Source of the DNA: an uncultured Tenacibaculum sp.
GTDB lineage: Bacteria; Bacteroidota; Bacteroidia; Flavobacteriales; Flavobacteriaceae
Direction of reading: 5' to 3'
DNA length: 59,379 nt
Assembly: GCA_947497895.1 (NCBI GenBank)
Contig: CANMIL010000017.1
Span: 1 to 59,379, forward strand
Shown: positions 1 through 13,600 of the stretch, piece by piece
Layout: every line of letters starts with the position of its first letter
How positions within the stretch are numbered: position 1 is the first letter of the stretch
Notes under the pieces: model-generated
The model's database searches: none
Told to the model about the DNA's origin: nothing
Seen by the model: only the letters and a program-made list of their open reading frames with translations
Translations under genes and position numbers: made by a program

Positions 1-3000
1 GCACTCCAACTAAAGGTTACTCCCGTTAAGTTTACATCTCCTGTTAAATCATGGTTCAACGCCACATCACTACAAACCGTATCTGTAGCCATAGAAGCTG
101 CATGAGGTTCTGGGTTCACCGTTACTGTATAAGTAAACGGATCTCCTACACAACCACTTGGGCTTGTTGGTATGATCGTATAAACAACCGTTTGTACCGT
201 ACCACTGATATTGGTTAAGGTATCATTTATTGTTGAACTCGATTGTGCCGTAAGAGACTCTCCTGTAATATTGGCATTATCTGCTGCACTCCAACTAAAG
301 GTTCCTCCTGCTAAATTAACATCTCCTGTTAAGTCATGACTCAACGCTACATCACTACATATTGTTTCTGTTGGTGAACTTGAAGCAAATGACTCTGGAT
401 TTATAGTTACTGTATAGGTATATGAATCTCCAATACAGCCATCTGTACTTGTTGGAGTAATCGTATATATTACCGTTTGAGTAGATCCACTAATATTAGT
501 CAATGTATCCGTAATACTTGTTGCCGTTGAAGCACTCGTGGTTTCTCCAGTAACATTGGCATTATCTGCTGCACTCCAACTAAAGGTTGTTCCTGCTAAA
601 TTAACATCACCTGTTAAATCATGATTCAAGGCTACATCACTACAAACCGTGTTTGTTGGTGCTGCTGAAACAAATGGTTCTGGATTTACAGTTACCGTAT
701 ACGTATATGAATTTCCTGCACAACCATTCGAACCTGTTGGTGTAATTGTATATACTACTGTTTGAACTGAACCACTTGTATTAGTTAAAGTATCGGTAAT
801 GCTTGTTGCCGTTGAAGCACTCGTGGTTTCTCCTGTGACGTTTGTATTGTCTGCTGCGCTCCAACTAAAGGTTGCTCCTGCAAGATTTACATCACCTGTT
901 AAGTCATGATTCAAGGCTATATCACTACATACTGTAGCTGTTGGCGCTGCCGCTACAAATGGTTCTGGATTTACCGTTACCGTATACGTATATGAATTTC
1001 CTGCACAGCCATCTGCACTTGTTGCTGTAATTGTATACACTACCGTTTGAACCGAGCCACTTGTATTAGTTAACGTATCGGTAATACTTGTTGCCGTTGA
1101 AGCACTCGTGGTTTCTCCTGTTACATTCGCATTGTCTGCTGCACTCCAACTAAAGGTTCCTCCTGCAAGATTTACATCTCCTGTTAAATCATGACTTAAT
1201 GCTACATCACTACATACTGTGTCTGTTGGTGCTACCGAAACAAATGGTTCTGGATTTACTGTTACCGTATACGTATATGAATCTCCTGCACAGCCATCCG
1301 CACTTGTTGGCGTAATTGTATACACTACTGTTTGAACTGAACCACTTGTATTAGTTAAAGTATCGGTAATGCTTGTTGCTGTTGATGCGCTTGTGATTTC
1401 TCCTGTTATGTTCGCATTGTCTGCTGCACTCCAACTAAAGGTTGCTCCCGCTAAATTAACATCACCTGTTAAGTCATGATTCAAGGCTACATCACTACAT
1501 ACTGTAGCTGTTGGCGCTGCCGCTACAAATGGTTCTGGATTTACCGTTACTGTATAAGTATATGAATTTCCAGCACAGCCATCTGCACTTGTTGCTGTTA
1601 TTGTGTACACCACTGTTTGAACTGAGCCACTAGTATTGGTTAAAGTATCGGTAATACTTGTTGCCGTTGAAGCACTTGTAGTTTCTCCTGTTACGTTTGC
1701 ATTATCCGCTGCACTCCAACTAAAGGTTGCTCCTACTAAATTAACATCGCCTGTTAAATCATGGTTCAAAGCTACATCACTACAAACAGTGTCTGTTGGT
1801 GCTGCTGAAACATTTGGTTCTGGATTTACTGTTACTGTATAGGTATATGAATCTCCTGCACAGCCATCCGCACTTGTTGGTGTAATTGTATATACTACCG
1901 TTTGAACTGAACCACTTGTATTGGTTAAAGTATCTGTAATACTTGTTGCTGTAGAAGTACTTGTCGTTTCTCCTGTTACGTTTGCATTATCTGCTGCGCT
2001 CCAACTAAAGGTTGCTCCTGCTAAATTAACATCGCCTGTTAAGTCATGGTTCAAGGCTATATCACTACAAACCGTGTCTGTTGGTGCTGCTGAAACAAAT
2101 GGTTCTGGATTTACAGTTACCGTATACGTATATGAATCTCCTGCACATCCATCTGTACTTGTTGGCGTAATTGTATATACTACTGTTTGAACTGAACCAC
2201 TTGTGTTGGTTAAGGTATCGGTAATACTTGTTGCCGTGGAAGCACTTGTAGTTTCACCAGTAACATTCGCATTATCTGCTGCGCTCCAACTAAAGGTTGC
2301 CCCTGCAAGATTAACATCTCCTGTTAAGTCATGATTCAACGCTATATCACTACAAACGGTGTCTGTTGGTGCTGTCGCTACAAATGGTTCTGGGTTTACG
2401 GTTACCGTATAGGTATATGAATCTCCAGCACAGCCATCTGTACTTGTTGGTGTAATTGCATATACTACTGTTTGAACTGAGCCACTGGTATTGGTTAAAG
2501 TATCGGTAATACTTGTTGCCGTGGATGCACTTGTAGTTTCTCCTGTTACGTTTGCATTATCCGCTGCACTCCAACTAAAGGTTGCTCCTGCTAAATTAAC
2601 ATCTCCTGTTAAATCATGATTCAACGCTACATCACTACAAACCGTATCTGTTGGTGCCGCTGAAACAAATGGTTCTGGATTTACGGTTACCGTATACGTA
2701 TATGAATTCCCAGCACAGCCATCTGCACTTGTTGGTATAATTGTATATACTACTGTTTGAACTGAGCCACTTGTGTTGGTTAAAGTATCGGTAATACTCG
2801 TTGCTGTTGATGCACTCGTAGTTTCTCCAGTAACATTTGCATTGTCTGCTGCACTCCAACTAAACGTTGCCCCTGCTAAATTAACATCACCCGTTAAATC
2901 ATGGTTCAACGCTACATCACTACATACTGTGTCTGTTGGTGCTGTTGAAACAAATGGTTCTGGATTTACTGTTACTGTGTAGGTATATGAATCTCCTATA

Positions 3001-4680
3001 CAACCATCTGTACTTGTTGGTATAATTGTATATACTACTGTTTGAACTGAGCCACTGGTATTGGTTAAAGTATCTGTAATACTCGTTGCTGTAGATGCAC
3101 TTGTGGTTTCTCCAGTAACATTCGCATTATCTGCTGCACTCCAACTAAACGTTGCTCCTGCTAAATTAACATCGCCTGTTAAATCATGATTCAAGGCTAT
3201 ATCACTACAAACAGTGTCTGTTGGTGCTGCCACTACAAATGGTTCTGGATTTACGGTTACCGTATAAGTATATGAATCTCCAGCACAGCCATCTGTACTT
3301 GTTGGGGTAATTGTATACACTACTGTTTGAACTGAACCACTGGTATTGGTTAAAGTATCGGTAATACTCGTTGCTGTAGAAGCACTTGTGGTTTCTCCTG
3401 TAACATTCGCATTATCTGCTGCACTCCAACTAAAAGTTGCTCCTGCTAAATTAACATCTCCTGTTAAGTCATGGTTCAATGCGACATCACTACAAACAGT
3501 GTCTGTTGGTACTGCTGAAACAAATGGTTCTGGATTTACTGTTACCGTGTAGGTATATGAATCTCCTGCACATCCATCTGTACTTGTTGGCGTAATTGTA
3601 TATACCACTGTTTGAACTGAACCACTTGTATTAGTTAAGGTATCTGTAATACTTGTTGCCGTTGAAACACTCGTGGTTTCTCCTGTAACATTAGCATTGT
3701 CTGCTGCACTCCAACTAAAGGTTGCTCCTGCTAAATTAACATCTCCTGTTAAGTCATGGCTTAACGCTACATCACTACAAACGGTGTCTGTTGGTGCTGC
3801 CGAAACAAATGGTTCTGGATTTACGGTTACCGTGTAGGTATATGAATCTCCTTCACAACCATCCGCACTTGTTGGTGTTATTGTATACACTACTGTTTGA
3901 ACTAAGCCACTTGTATTAGTTAAAGTATCGGTAATACTCGTCGCTGTGGATGCGCTTGTTGTTTCTCCTGTAACATTCGCATTGTCTGCTGCACTCCAGC
4001 TAAACGTTGCTCCTGCTAAATTAACATCACTTGTTAAATCATGATTCAACGCTACATCACTACAAACCGTGTCTGTTGGTGCCGCTGAAACAAATGGTTC
4101 TGGGTTTACAGTTACTGTATAAGTATATGAATCACCTGCACATCCATCTGTACTTGTTGGCGTAATTGTATACACCACTGTTTGAACTGAACCACTTGTG
4201 TTAGTTAAGGTATCTGTAATACTTGTTACTGTAGAAGCACTTGTCGTTTCTCCTGTGACATTCGCATTGTCTGCTGCACTCCAACTAAACGTTGCTCCTG
4301 CAAGATTTACATCACCTGTTAAGTCATGGTTTAACGCTACATCACTACACACTGTGTCCGTCGGTGCTGCTGAAACAAATGGTTCTGGATTTACAGTTAC
4401 TGTATACGTATATGAATCTCCTGCACAACCATCTGCACTCGTTGGTGTTATTGTATAAACTACCGTTTGAACTGAACCACTTGTGTTGGTTAAAGTATCG
4501 GTAATACTTGTTGCTATGGAAGCACTTGTCGTTTCTCCTGTTACGTTTGCATTGTCTGCTGCGCTCCAACTAAAGGTATTTCCTGTTAAAGTAACATCAC
4601 CCGTTAAATCGTGATTTAATGCAATATCACTACAAACCGTATCTGTTGGTGGAGTTGTATTAGTTGGCTTCGGGTTCAGG
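1..4680 (-). repeat. 17 tandem 285-bp PKD-like repeats
   Basis: The marker CCAACTAAA (plus strand) recurs at 6, 291, 576 and then every 285 bp to 4566, giving 17 copies with no length change at all. Each encodes 95 residues. Landmarks are NPEPF, PTDTVCS, ALNHDLTGDV, FSWSAADNANVTGE, SITDTLTN, VVYTITP and CAG/SYTYTVTV, with two Cys per repeat. This fits the PKD-like/Ig-like beta-sandwich repeats common in Bacteroidota surface proteins. The copy next to 4680 (residues TNTTPPTDTVCSD) is the most divergent, as expected for an array edge. The array continues beyond the left edge. Confidence 0.93.
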
Positions 4681-7600
4681 GTTAAGGTAACCTCCGAACT
4701 TGACAAGCTAGCACAAACATTCTTTGTACTTGTTACTATTAATCTATATTTATTTGAAGAAGCAGATGAAGGTACGCTTGTTAAAGTTAAACTTGCTGTG
4801 GTAGCATTGCTATATATACCTCCATCAGTGATATCATTCCATGCTCCTGCTCCACCTACTTGTTCTTGCCATTGATATACCAAGTCTCCTGTAGCTGGTG
4901 TGCTTCCGCTGTAATCTGGGGTAGTTGAAGGCGCTGTACCTGTAAAAGTAGTTGTGCTCAATGAAGACGCTGCCCCTGTAAAAGTGGTATTCGCCTCTGG
5001 ACAAATAGTCGCATCTGTTGGCTGAGTATCTATTTGAAGCATCGTTGCTTCAGTTTCGTTCCCATTTACACCATCATAACCTCCTGTTCCTCCTGTAACT
5101 TGTCCATTACTATCAAAACCTGAACCATCTAATACTCCATCGTTATCTCCATCGGTTCCTCCAGACTCTACAACATCATTACATCCATCATTGTCACTAT
5201 CTAAATCTAAGTGATCAAGAATCTGATCTTGATCAGTATCACAAACTCTTAATTCTATAAAATATTGATTATTTCCTGTTGCTCCAGAAGCAAAAACTTC
5301 AAATCTCTTTGCTCCCACTTCTCTAGCTTCCCATTCAAATCTTATTCCATTTGCCGTATCTGTGCCTCCTACTGGATTCTCTACATAATGAGAATCACCA
5401 GATTGAACGACCACAAAATCATCTGCTAATGGTGAGTTAAAATTGAAACCAATTCCTTCTAAGGAAATAAATCCTTCTTGAATTCCTTGTGCTAAAGAAC
5501 CATCATGTGCAAAAGTTACGTAGGCTAAATCAGCATAAGGTCCAGAAAATTCAAAAATTGCATTCCCTTCTGTTGTATTCGTTTTCCAAGCTAATCCTGC
5601 TGAATTCGTTGCTCCATTAGTTATGCTTATGAAAAGATTTCCTGCTGGTAAACCAAAAAGACTACTTACGTCTTCATTGGTAACACTATAATTAGAAGCA
5701 TTTGATCCAGGAGGAGATGCTAAATCGGATGGAGCTATTCTCACCCAAGTACACTCAGTGCTATCTAATATACCATCGTTGTCATCATCTAAATCACAAG
5801 TATCAATAATTCCATCAGCATCTGTATCTGTAAATCCAGAAACTGAAGGATCACAACAAGCTGCATTATCTGTTCCATCCGTTACAGCAGCCGTAGTCGC
5901 TTGCCCTCCAGAAGTAACTGTTGGTACTCCGTTCGCATCAACACCGCCTGTAAACGCTCCATCAGTTAATTGAGTATGGTTATAAGTACCAGAAGCTTCT
6001 AACGCATCGTAACATCCATCACTATCAGAATCTACATCTAAGTGATCTGGAATTCCATCCAAATCTTTATCACAAGTCCTATACTTTATTTGTAATAACA
6101 CTCCATTTTGAGAACTAGTAAACGAACCTCCTGATAATATACCCGAGGTCAACTCAATACGATCTCCTTCTAAAATTTCATATCTTGGGAAATCAGTAGT
6201 TGTATTCCCTGTACCTCCTATTGGATTAGTTATACCTTGAGAAACTATATCTAAACCAGTAACAGGTGGAGTTGGCTGTAACAAAGTACCCCCCGAAGGG
6301 TCAAAGCTAACATACTCCCCTTCATTAAACTGACCATCATACATTAATGAAATTGCTTCAAATGATTTAGTAAATGAAACTTCTACTTTTCTGGTTCCAT
6401 TAATAGCATTAGCAACGGTGAGCCAAGGACTTCCTGCCGCCCCAATTAAATTTGATGTTGGAGTCGAAGAACCAGTATAACTAAACTTAACGGTTACACC
6501 TATCCCATTCAATGCTGGTATTCCTAAAGCTGCTCCTATATCGGGTATTGTTTGCCCAGAAGCTCCACTAATTCCAGCATCCGTCAATCCTAAATCCGCC
6601 CAATTGATATTCAACGTAACTAATCCACATTCATCGTCATCCAAAATACCATCATTGTCATCGTCTAAATCTACTCTATCTGGTATTCCATCTCTATCTG
6701 TATCATCAGGACAAACAGAAGAAATTGTATCATCGGTGACGGCTGCAACTACACCTGTATCATAAGCAGCGGCTATAACAGATCCATCAGCATTTACTTG
6801 ACCTCCTGACACTGTCAATGGATCACCAGTTCCATACTGTCCACCATCTCCACCATCAGTATTATAATTTCCATAGGCCTCATTTGCATCAGAACACCCA
6901 TCATTATCACTATCTAACTCTAAATGATCAGGAATTGTATCACCATCACTATCAATATCTAAACACACATCTGACTCAACAGATATGGTATAGTTTTCTA
7001 TTGTAAATGCACCACGTGTTACTGTTATTTTATAATCTTCCACTGGAACTGTTCCTGTGTAAATTGTTGTTCCATTATGGATATACGACATATTCCCAGC
7101 AGCATCTATTTCCAATCTAAATGTTGTACCCACTATAGAAGGCGCTTGCCAACCTGGAGTCGTCGAACCATGACGGACATACATTCCGTTCGACGCATCG
7201 AACTGAAATTTATATCCTCCGTCATTCCAAGAACTTGTTATTTCAGTTCCACTTACAGGGAAGAACCCAATCATTCCGTTACTTACACTTGTTACGGTTC
7301 CTTCCATTACAACTGGTAGCGTAAATGTTTGATCAGAATAGGCAGTTGACCATGCAGCTCCTGTTACTTGTAAGGTTGTAGACACTGGTGCCGAAACATT
7401 ACCAGCTGCTGTACCATGCCAGGTCATATCACCTGGGTTTGTTGTTTCAATTATATTACAATTTCTTTCATCCGTATCATAAATACCGTCATTATCATCA
7501 TCAACATCTACTATATCTCCAACACCATCACCGTCTGTATCGGTACATAAATTTTGCGCATTATCAAGTCCATATTGACTATAAGTAGAAGTGTAATTAA

Positions 7601-10600
7601 TGTTTCCAGTTGTACCGTCTTCAAACTGATCCAACAATCCGTTGTTATTGGTATCAACCCCTGTATTATACCCAACAATATCATTATCTGTTGTTAATGT
7701 ATTTCCTGCTTCAACACTATCGGCACAACCATCGCCGTCACTATCTAAATCCAAGTGATTTGGAGTTGTATCTCCATCAGTATCTATATTTCCACAGGTA
7801 CTTGATCTGCCCGAAACAGAGAAGTTATCAATATTAAAAGCACCGCGGGAAACAGTTACTTTATAATCTTCTAACGGAATAGTTCCACTATAAACAATTG
7901 TTCCATTATGAATATAGGTCATGTTTCCTGCGGTATCTACTTCTAACCTAAATGTAGTTCCTACAATCGAAGGCCCTTGCCAACCTGGAGCCGTTGAACC
8001 ATGACGAACATACATCCCATTGGATCCATTAAATTGGAATTTATAACCTCCATCATTCCAATTAGCTCCTGTTATTTCTGTTCCGCTAACTGGTAAGAAA
8101 CCTATCATTCCATTAGACGCTGATGTAACGGTCCCTTCCATTACAAGTGGTAAGGTAAATGTTTGGTCAGAATAGGCTGTGGACCATGCGGCTCCTGTTA
8201 CGTTCAAAGTCGTAGAAATAGGAGATGATATATTTCCTGCTGCAGTTCCATGCCAAGTCATATCACCTGGATTGGTAGCTTCAGTTAAAGTACAATCTTG
8301 TTCATCAGTGTCTAATACTCCATCGTTATCATCATCAATATCAACCACATCAACAATTCCATCTCCATCTGTGTCTGTACAGGCATTTAGAATATTATCT
8401 CTTGCATATGAATCATAAGTAGAGGAGTAATTAATATTTCCAGTAGTACCATCTTCAAACTGATCTAGTAAACCATTGTTATTTGCATCGGTACCTGTAT
8501 TGTAATTTGTTGTATCATTATTTGCCACTAAGGTATTTCCCGCTTCAACACTATCACTACAACTATCACCATCAGAATCTAAATCTAAATGATTGTAAAC
8601 GGTATCCGAATCATTGTCTACTGAACAATTGGTTTTAGGATGTAAACTTGGTTTGAATGTAGCTCCTACTTTTGGTACAATTTCATAAATACGGTTATAG
8701 TATGTTGCTCCAGAAACCCCTAATAATCTATACCTAGTATACTTTTGTCCAGTTTGAGTTAAAGTATACGTATACGTATTATTTGTTGTTTCGGTTTCAT
8801 TTAAAACTCCAGTAACATCTGTCCAAGCAGTTCCGTCATAGCCTTGCCATTTAAACGTTGCCGACGTTCTAAAAATGCTATAGTTGAAAACAACATCAAT
8901 TTCAGATAATTCAACTGGGAATGCCATTTCCAACTCATACACAGTTTCACCTGCAATATTTGTATTCAAAGCTCCATAAGAAGCAACGTCGTTCATTACC
9001 CCATCATACAATTCAGAAAATTGATAAGCAGCATTTGTACTATAATTTGTTAATGTTGTAGTTACGTTTGCAATGGCCACCTCTTCAGGAGTATAATAAC
9101 AATCTGGAGATTCAGTCGCATCTAGAGCTCCATCATTGTCATCATCAATATCAACCAAATCGTTAATTCCATCACCATCTGTATCGGCACATACACTTAA
9201 GAAATCACTTTGTGCATATTGTGCATAGGTTGATGTATAATTTATATTTCCTGTAGTTCCATCTTCAAACTGATCTAACAATCCATTTTGATTCGCATCG
9301 ATTCCTGTATTGTAGTTTGTAACATCATTATTAGCAATTAAAGTGTTATCAGCTTCAACACTATCACTACAACCATCATTATCACTATCTAAATCTAAAG
9401 CATTTACAATATTATCTCCATCTGAATCTAAAGAACAAACTATATAACCATTCGGATCATCAAAATTTAGGTTCGTTATTGCCTTATCTCCATTATTTGC
9501 TACATAAAATCTATATTCTGTTGTAGGTATTCCTGATTGCGTATATAAAACAGCTCCATCAACATATACAGTTAAATTTCCAGAAGCATCGATTGTAATT
9601 CTATGAGTTTTATCATTTGAACTTGCTGTTGAAGATCCATATGTTTGATTATATCTGGCATAACTTGTCGTATTTGAAATATAAAAACCAAAGGCCGTTG
9701 AATTCCAATTATTTGTGGCAACAGTTCCTCCTACCGGAGCCAATCCAAACATTTTCTCCGCAGAGGTTGTACTGTAGGTAAAAGATACATCCAATGGTAA
9801 CGAGAATACTTCATTTGAAAAACGGTTTCTCCAGGCACTACCACTTGTATTAATAGAATTGGTAGTTGTTGTAATATTCATTGAAGCATCTTCTGTAGTC
9901 CATGTTAGTGTTGAAAAATCAAATTTTGATAATTCACACCCTTCATCAGCATCTAAAACTCCATCATTATCATCATCTATATCAATTAAATCACCAACAC
10001 CATCTCCATCTGTATCAAGACAAACACTTAACGAATTATCTATTGCAAATTGGTATGTAGGGTTATAATTTATATTTCCTGTAGTTCCATCTTCGAACTG
10101 ATCCAATAACCCATTATTATTTGCATCAGCTCCTGTATTGTAGTTTACGATATCATTGTTTGGCACTAAGGTATTTCCTACTTCAACACCATCACCACAT
10201 CCATCATCATCACTATCTAAATCTAAATGGTTATAAACAGTATCTCCATCACTGTCAGTTGAACAACTAGGTTTAGGATGTAACTCTGCAATAAAATTAT
10301 TTATGTCGAAAGTTATTTCTCGAACACCACTATAATAATTGGTTCCCGCAACACCATAGATTCTATACTTTTCATAAATCGTGTTTGGGTTTATGGTATT
10401 TACAAAAGTATCTGTCCCATTCGATACTGTATTATGGGCTGTTGCTGTTGACAGATCAATCCATGTACTTCCGTCGTACCCCTGAAGTTTAGCTGTAGAA
10501 CTAGCGTTGCTAGTCATATACCAATTCACCATTTCGAAATTAACCGCATTAATGGCTATTGGCGCTGCTGGTGTTATTTCAAATAAGGTTACATTAACAA

Positions 10601-13600
10601 TGTTTTGTGTTGGGTTAAACGAAGAATAAGTTGCTGTATCATTATCAAAACTTCTTTCAATTCCCTCTCCTGATCTTGTCGTTAACTCGGTGGTAACATC
10701 AGAAGGGATTATAAACTCTAATTCAGTATAATAACAATCTGGAGACTCAATAGCATCTAAAGCCCCATCATTATCATCATCTAAATCAGTTAAATCATTA
10801 ATACCATCACCATCTGTATCAGCACAAACACTTAAGAAGTCACTTAATGCATATTGAGTATATGTTGATGTATAATTTATATTTCCGGTTGTTCCATCTT
10901 CAAACTGATCTAACAATCCATTTGTATTGGCATCAGTACCAGTATTGTAATTTACAATATCATTATTTGCTATTGCTGTATTTCCTCCTTCAACACTATC
11001 ACTACAACCATCATCATCACTATCTAAATCTATATGATTATAGACTGTATCTCCATCGCTATCGGTTGAACAATTCGATTTTGGATATAATTCTGCAACG
11101 AAATTATTGGTATCAAAAGTTATTTCTCGAACACCACTGTAATAATTAGTCCCTGCAACCCCATATATTCTATATTTTTCGTAAACAGTATTCGGGTTTA
11201 TAGTATTCACAAATGTATCTGTCCCATTCGATACTGTATTATGTGCTTCCGCTGTTGATAAATCAATCCATGTACTTCCATTATATCCTTGCAACTTGAC
11301 TGTAGAACTTGCATTACTTGTCATATACCAATTCACCATTTCAAAATTAACCGCGTTAATGGCTATTGGGGCGACTGGTGTTATTTCAAACAAGGTTACA
11401 TTAACAATATTCTGTGTTGGATTAAATGACGAATATGTAGCTGTATCATTATCAAAACTTCGTTCAATTCCTTCTCCTGACCTTGTGGTAAGTTCGGTTG
11501 TAACCTCTAACGGTATTAGAACTTCCGATTCAGTATAATAACAGTCTGGAGATTCAGTAGCATCGAGAACACCATCGTTATCATCGTCTAGATCCGTAAG
11601 ATCATTCACTCCATCACCGTCAGTATCGGCACAAAAATTTAAAAAGTCACTTATCGCATATTGGGTATATGTTGATGTATAATTTATATTCCCGGTTGTT
11701 CCATCTTCAAACTGATCTAATAACCCATTTGTATTAGCGTCGGCACCTGTATTATAATTTACAATATCATTACTAGCTATTGCCGTATTTCCAGCTTCAA
11801 CACTATCGCTACATCCATCACCATCACTATCCAAATCTATGTGATTATAAACACTATCTCCATCGGTATCAGCCGAGCAACTTGGTTTCGGATATAACTC
11901 CGTAACGAAATTACTTATATCGAATGTTATCTCTCGAACACCACTATAATAATTAGTTCCTGCAACTCCATAGATTCTATATTTTTCATAAGCAGTATTA
12001 GGATTTATAGTGTTCACAAATGTATCGGTTCCATTTGACACCGTATTATGAGCAGCTGCTGTTGACAAGTCAACCCATGTGCTTCCATTGTATCCTTGAA
12101 GTTTAACTGTTGAACTCGCATTACTTGTCATATACCAATTCACCATTTCGAAGTTAACCGCATTGATAGCTATTGGAGCTACTGGTGTTATTTCAAATAA
12201 CGTAACATTTACAATATTTTGTGTTGGATTAAACGAAGAATAGGTAGCAGTATCATTATCAAAACTTCTTTCAATTCCTTCTCCTGATCTTGTTGTAAGT
12301 TCGGTTGTAACCTCTAATGGTATTATGATTTCAGATTCATTATAATAACAGTCTGGAGATTCAACTGCATCTAGTGTTCCGTCATTATCATCATCTAAAT
12401 CGGTAAGATCATTGATCCCGTCATTATCAGTATCGGCACAAAAATTTAAAAAATCACTTAAGGCATATTGGTTATATGTTGATGTATAATTTATATTTCC
12501 TGTAGTACCATCTTCAAACTGATCTAACAATCCATTTCCATTGGCGTCTGTTCCTGTATTATAACTTACAATATTATTACTTGCTACTGCCGTATTTCCT
12601 CCTTCAACACTATCACTACAACCATCGCCATCACTATCTAAATCTAACCTATCAGGTATAGAATCTCCATCCGTATCTCTATCTGTAAAAATATCCGTAC
12701 AAGCTCCTGCTGTAAGATCCGTTTCTATATGGGGAGTAGTACCAGCAGGCATTACATTTTCAATAGCCACACTTATACTCATTCTAAACTCACTACCTCC
12801 TCCAGTCCATGCAATTTGATTGTATACTCCAGGGAAAATAACTGTAGCATCACACTCACAACCAGCTAGATTATTTCTTATTGTAGTTGTTCCGTTTTGG
12901 ATAACTACAACATCATGAGGGAATGTTGCTCCTGTATTTATTGAACTTACCATCAAACGTGGGTTCAATACAGGTTTATCAAAATCTATTGTATGAGCCC
13001 CAACATGATTAGAGGAAACTGAAGGATTTGCAACATTCACTGGAACGCAAAAATCATCAGTTTGGAAAGGTCCATCAAATCCATGTAGAATACTTGAAGA
13101 TACGGTAGCATTTACTACTTCTCCTTTAACGGTAACCACACCATCAATTTCAGTATATCCACTATTAACATATGGTGCATCTAACCAATTTACAAACTGA
13201 TATTCTGGATCAACATCACAGGAATAACAAGATGTACCATTCGTAGATTCCTGATTATCTAGAATCCCATCATTATCATCGTCAATATCGATTAGATCTC
13301 CGATACCATCATTATCGGTATCCAAACAAACATTTAACGTACTATCGGTTACATAGTTATAAGTAGATGTATAATTAATATTTCCTGTAGTTCCATCCTC
13401 AAACTGATCCAACAGCCCATTCGTATTTACATCGGCTCCTGTATTGTAACTTATAATATTGTTATTTGATACGAGAGTATTTCCATCTTCAACGCTATCT
13501 GAACATCCATCTCCGTCACTATCTAAGTCTAAACTATTGATCGTACCATCTCCATCTGTATTTTCAGAATAACAAACATTAGCTACTAACGAAAATCCTT

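Noticed and set aside
2635..4569. Minus-strand ORFs of 74 codons in another frame inside the PKD-like array
   Set aside because: Out-of-frame shadows of the giant gene, recurring in equivalent repeats.
1..4680. Regular short-period repeats suggesting a CRISPR array
   Set aside because: The units are 285 bp, conserved along their full length and in frame with a secreted protein; there are no spacers.
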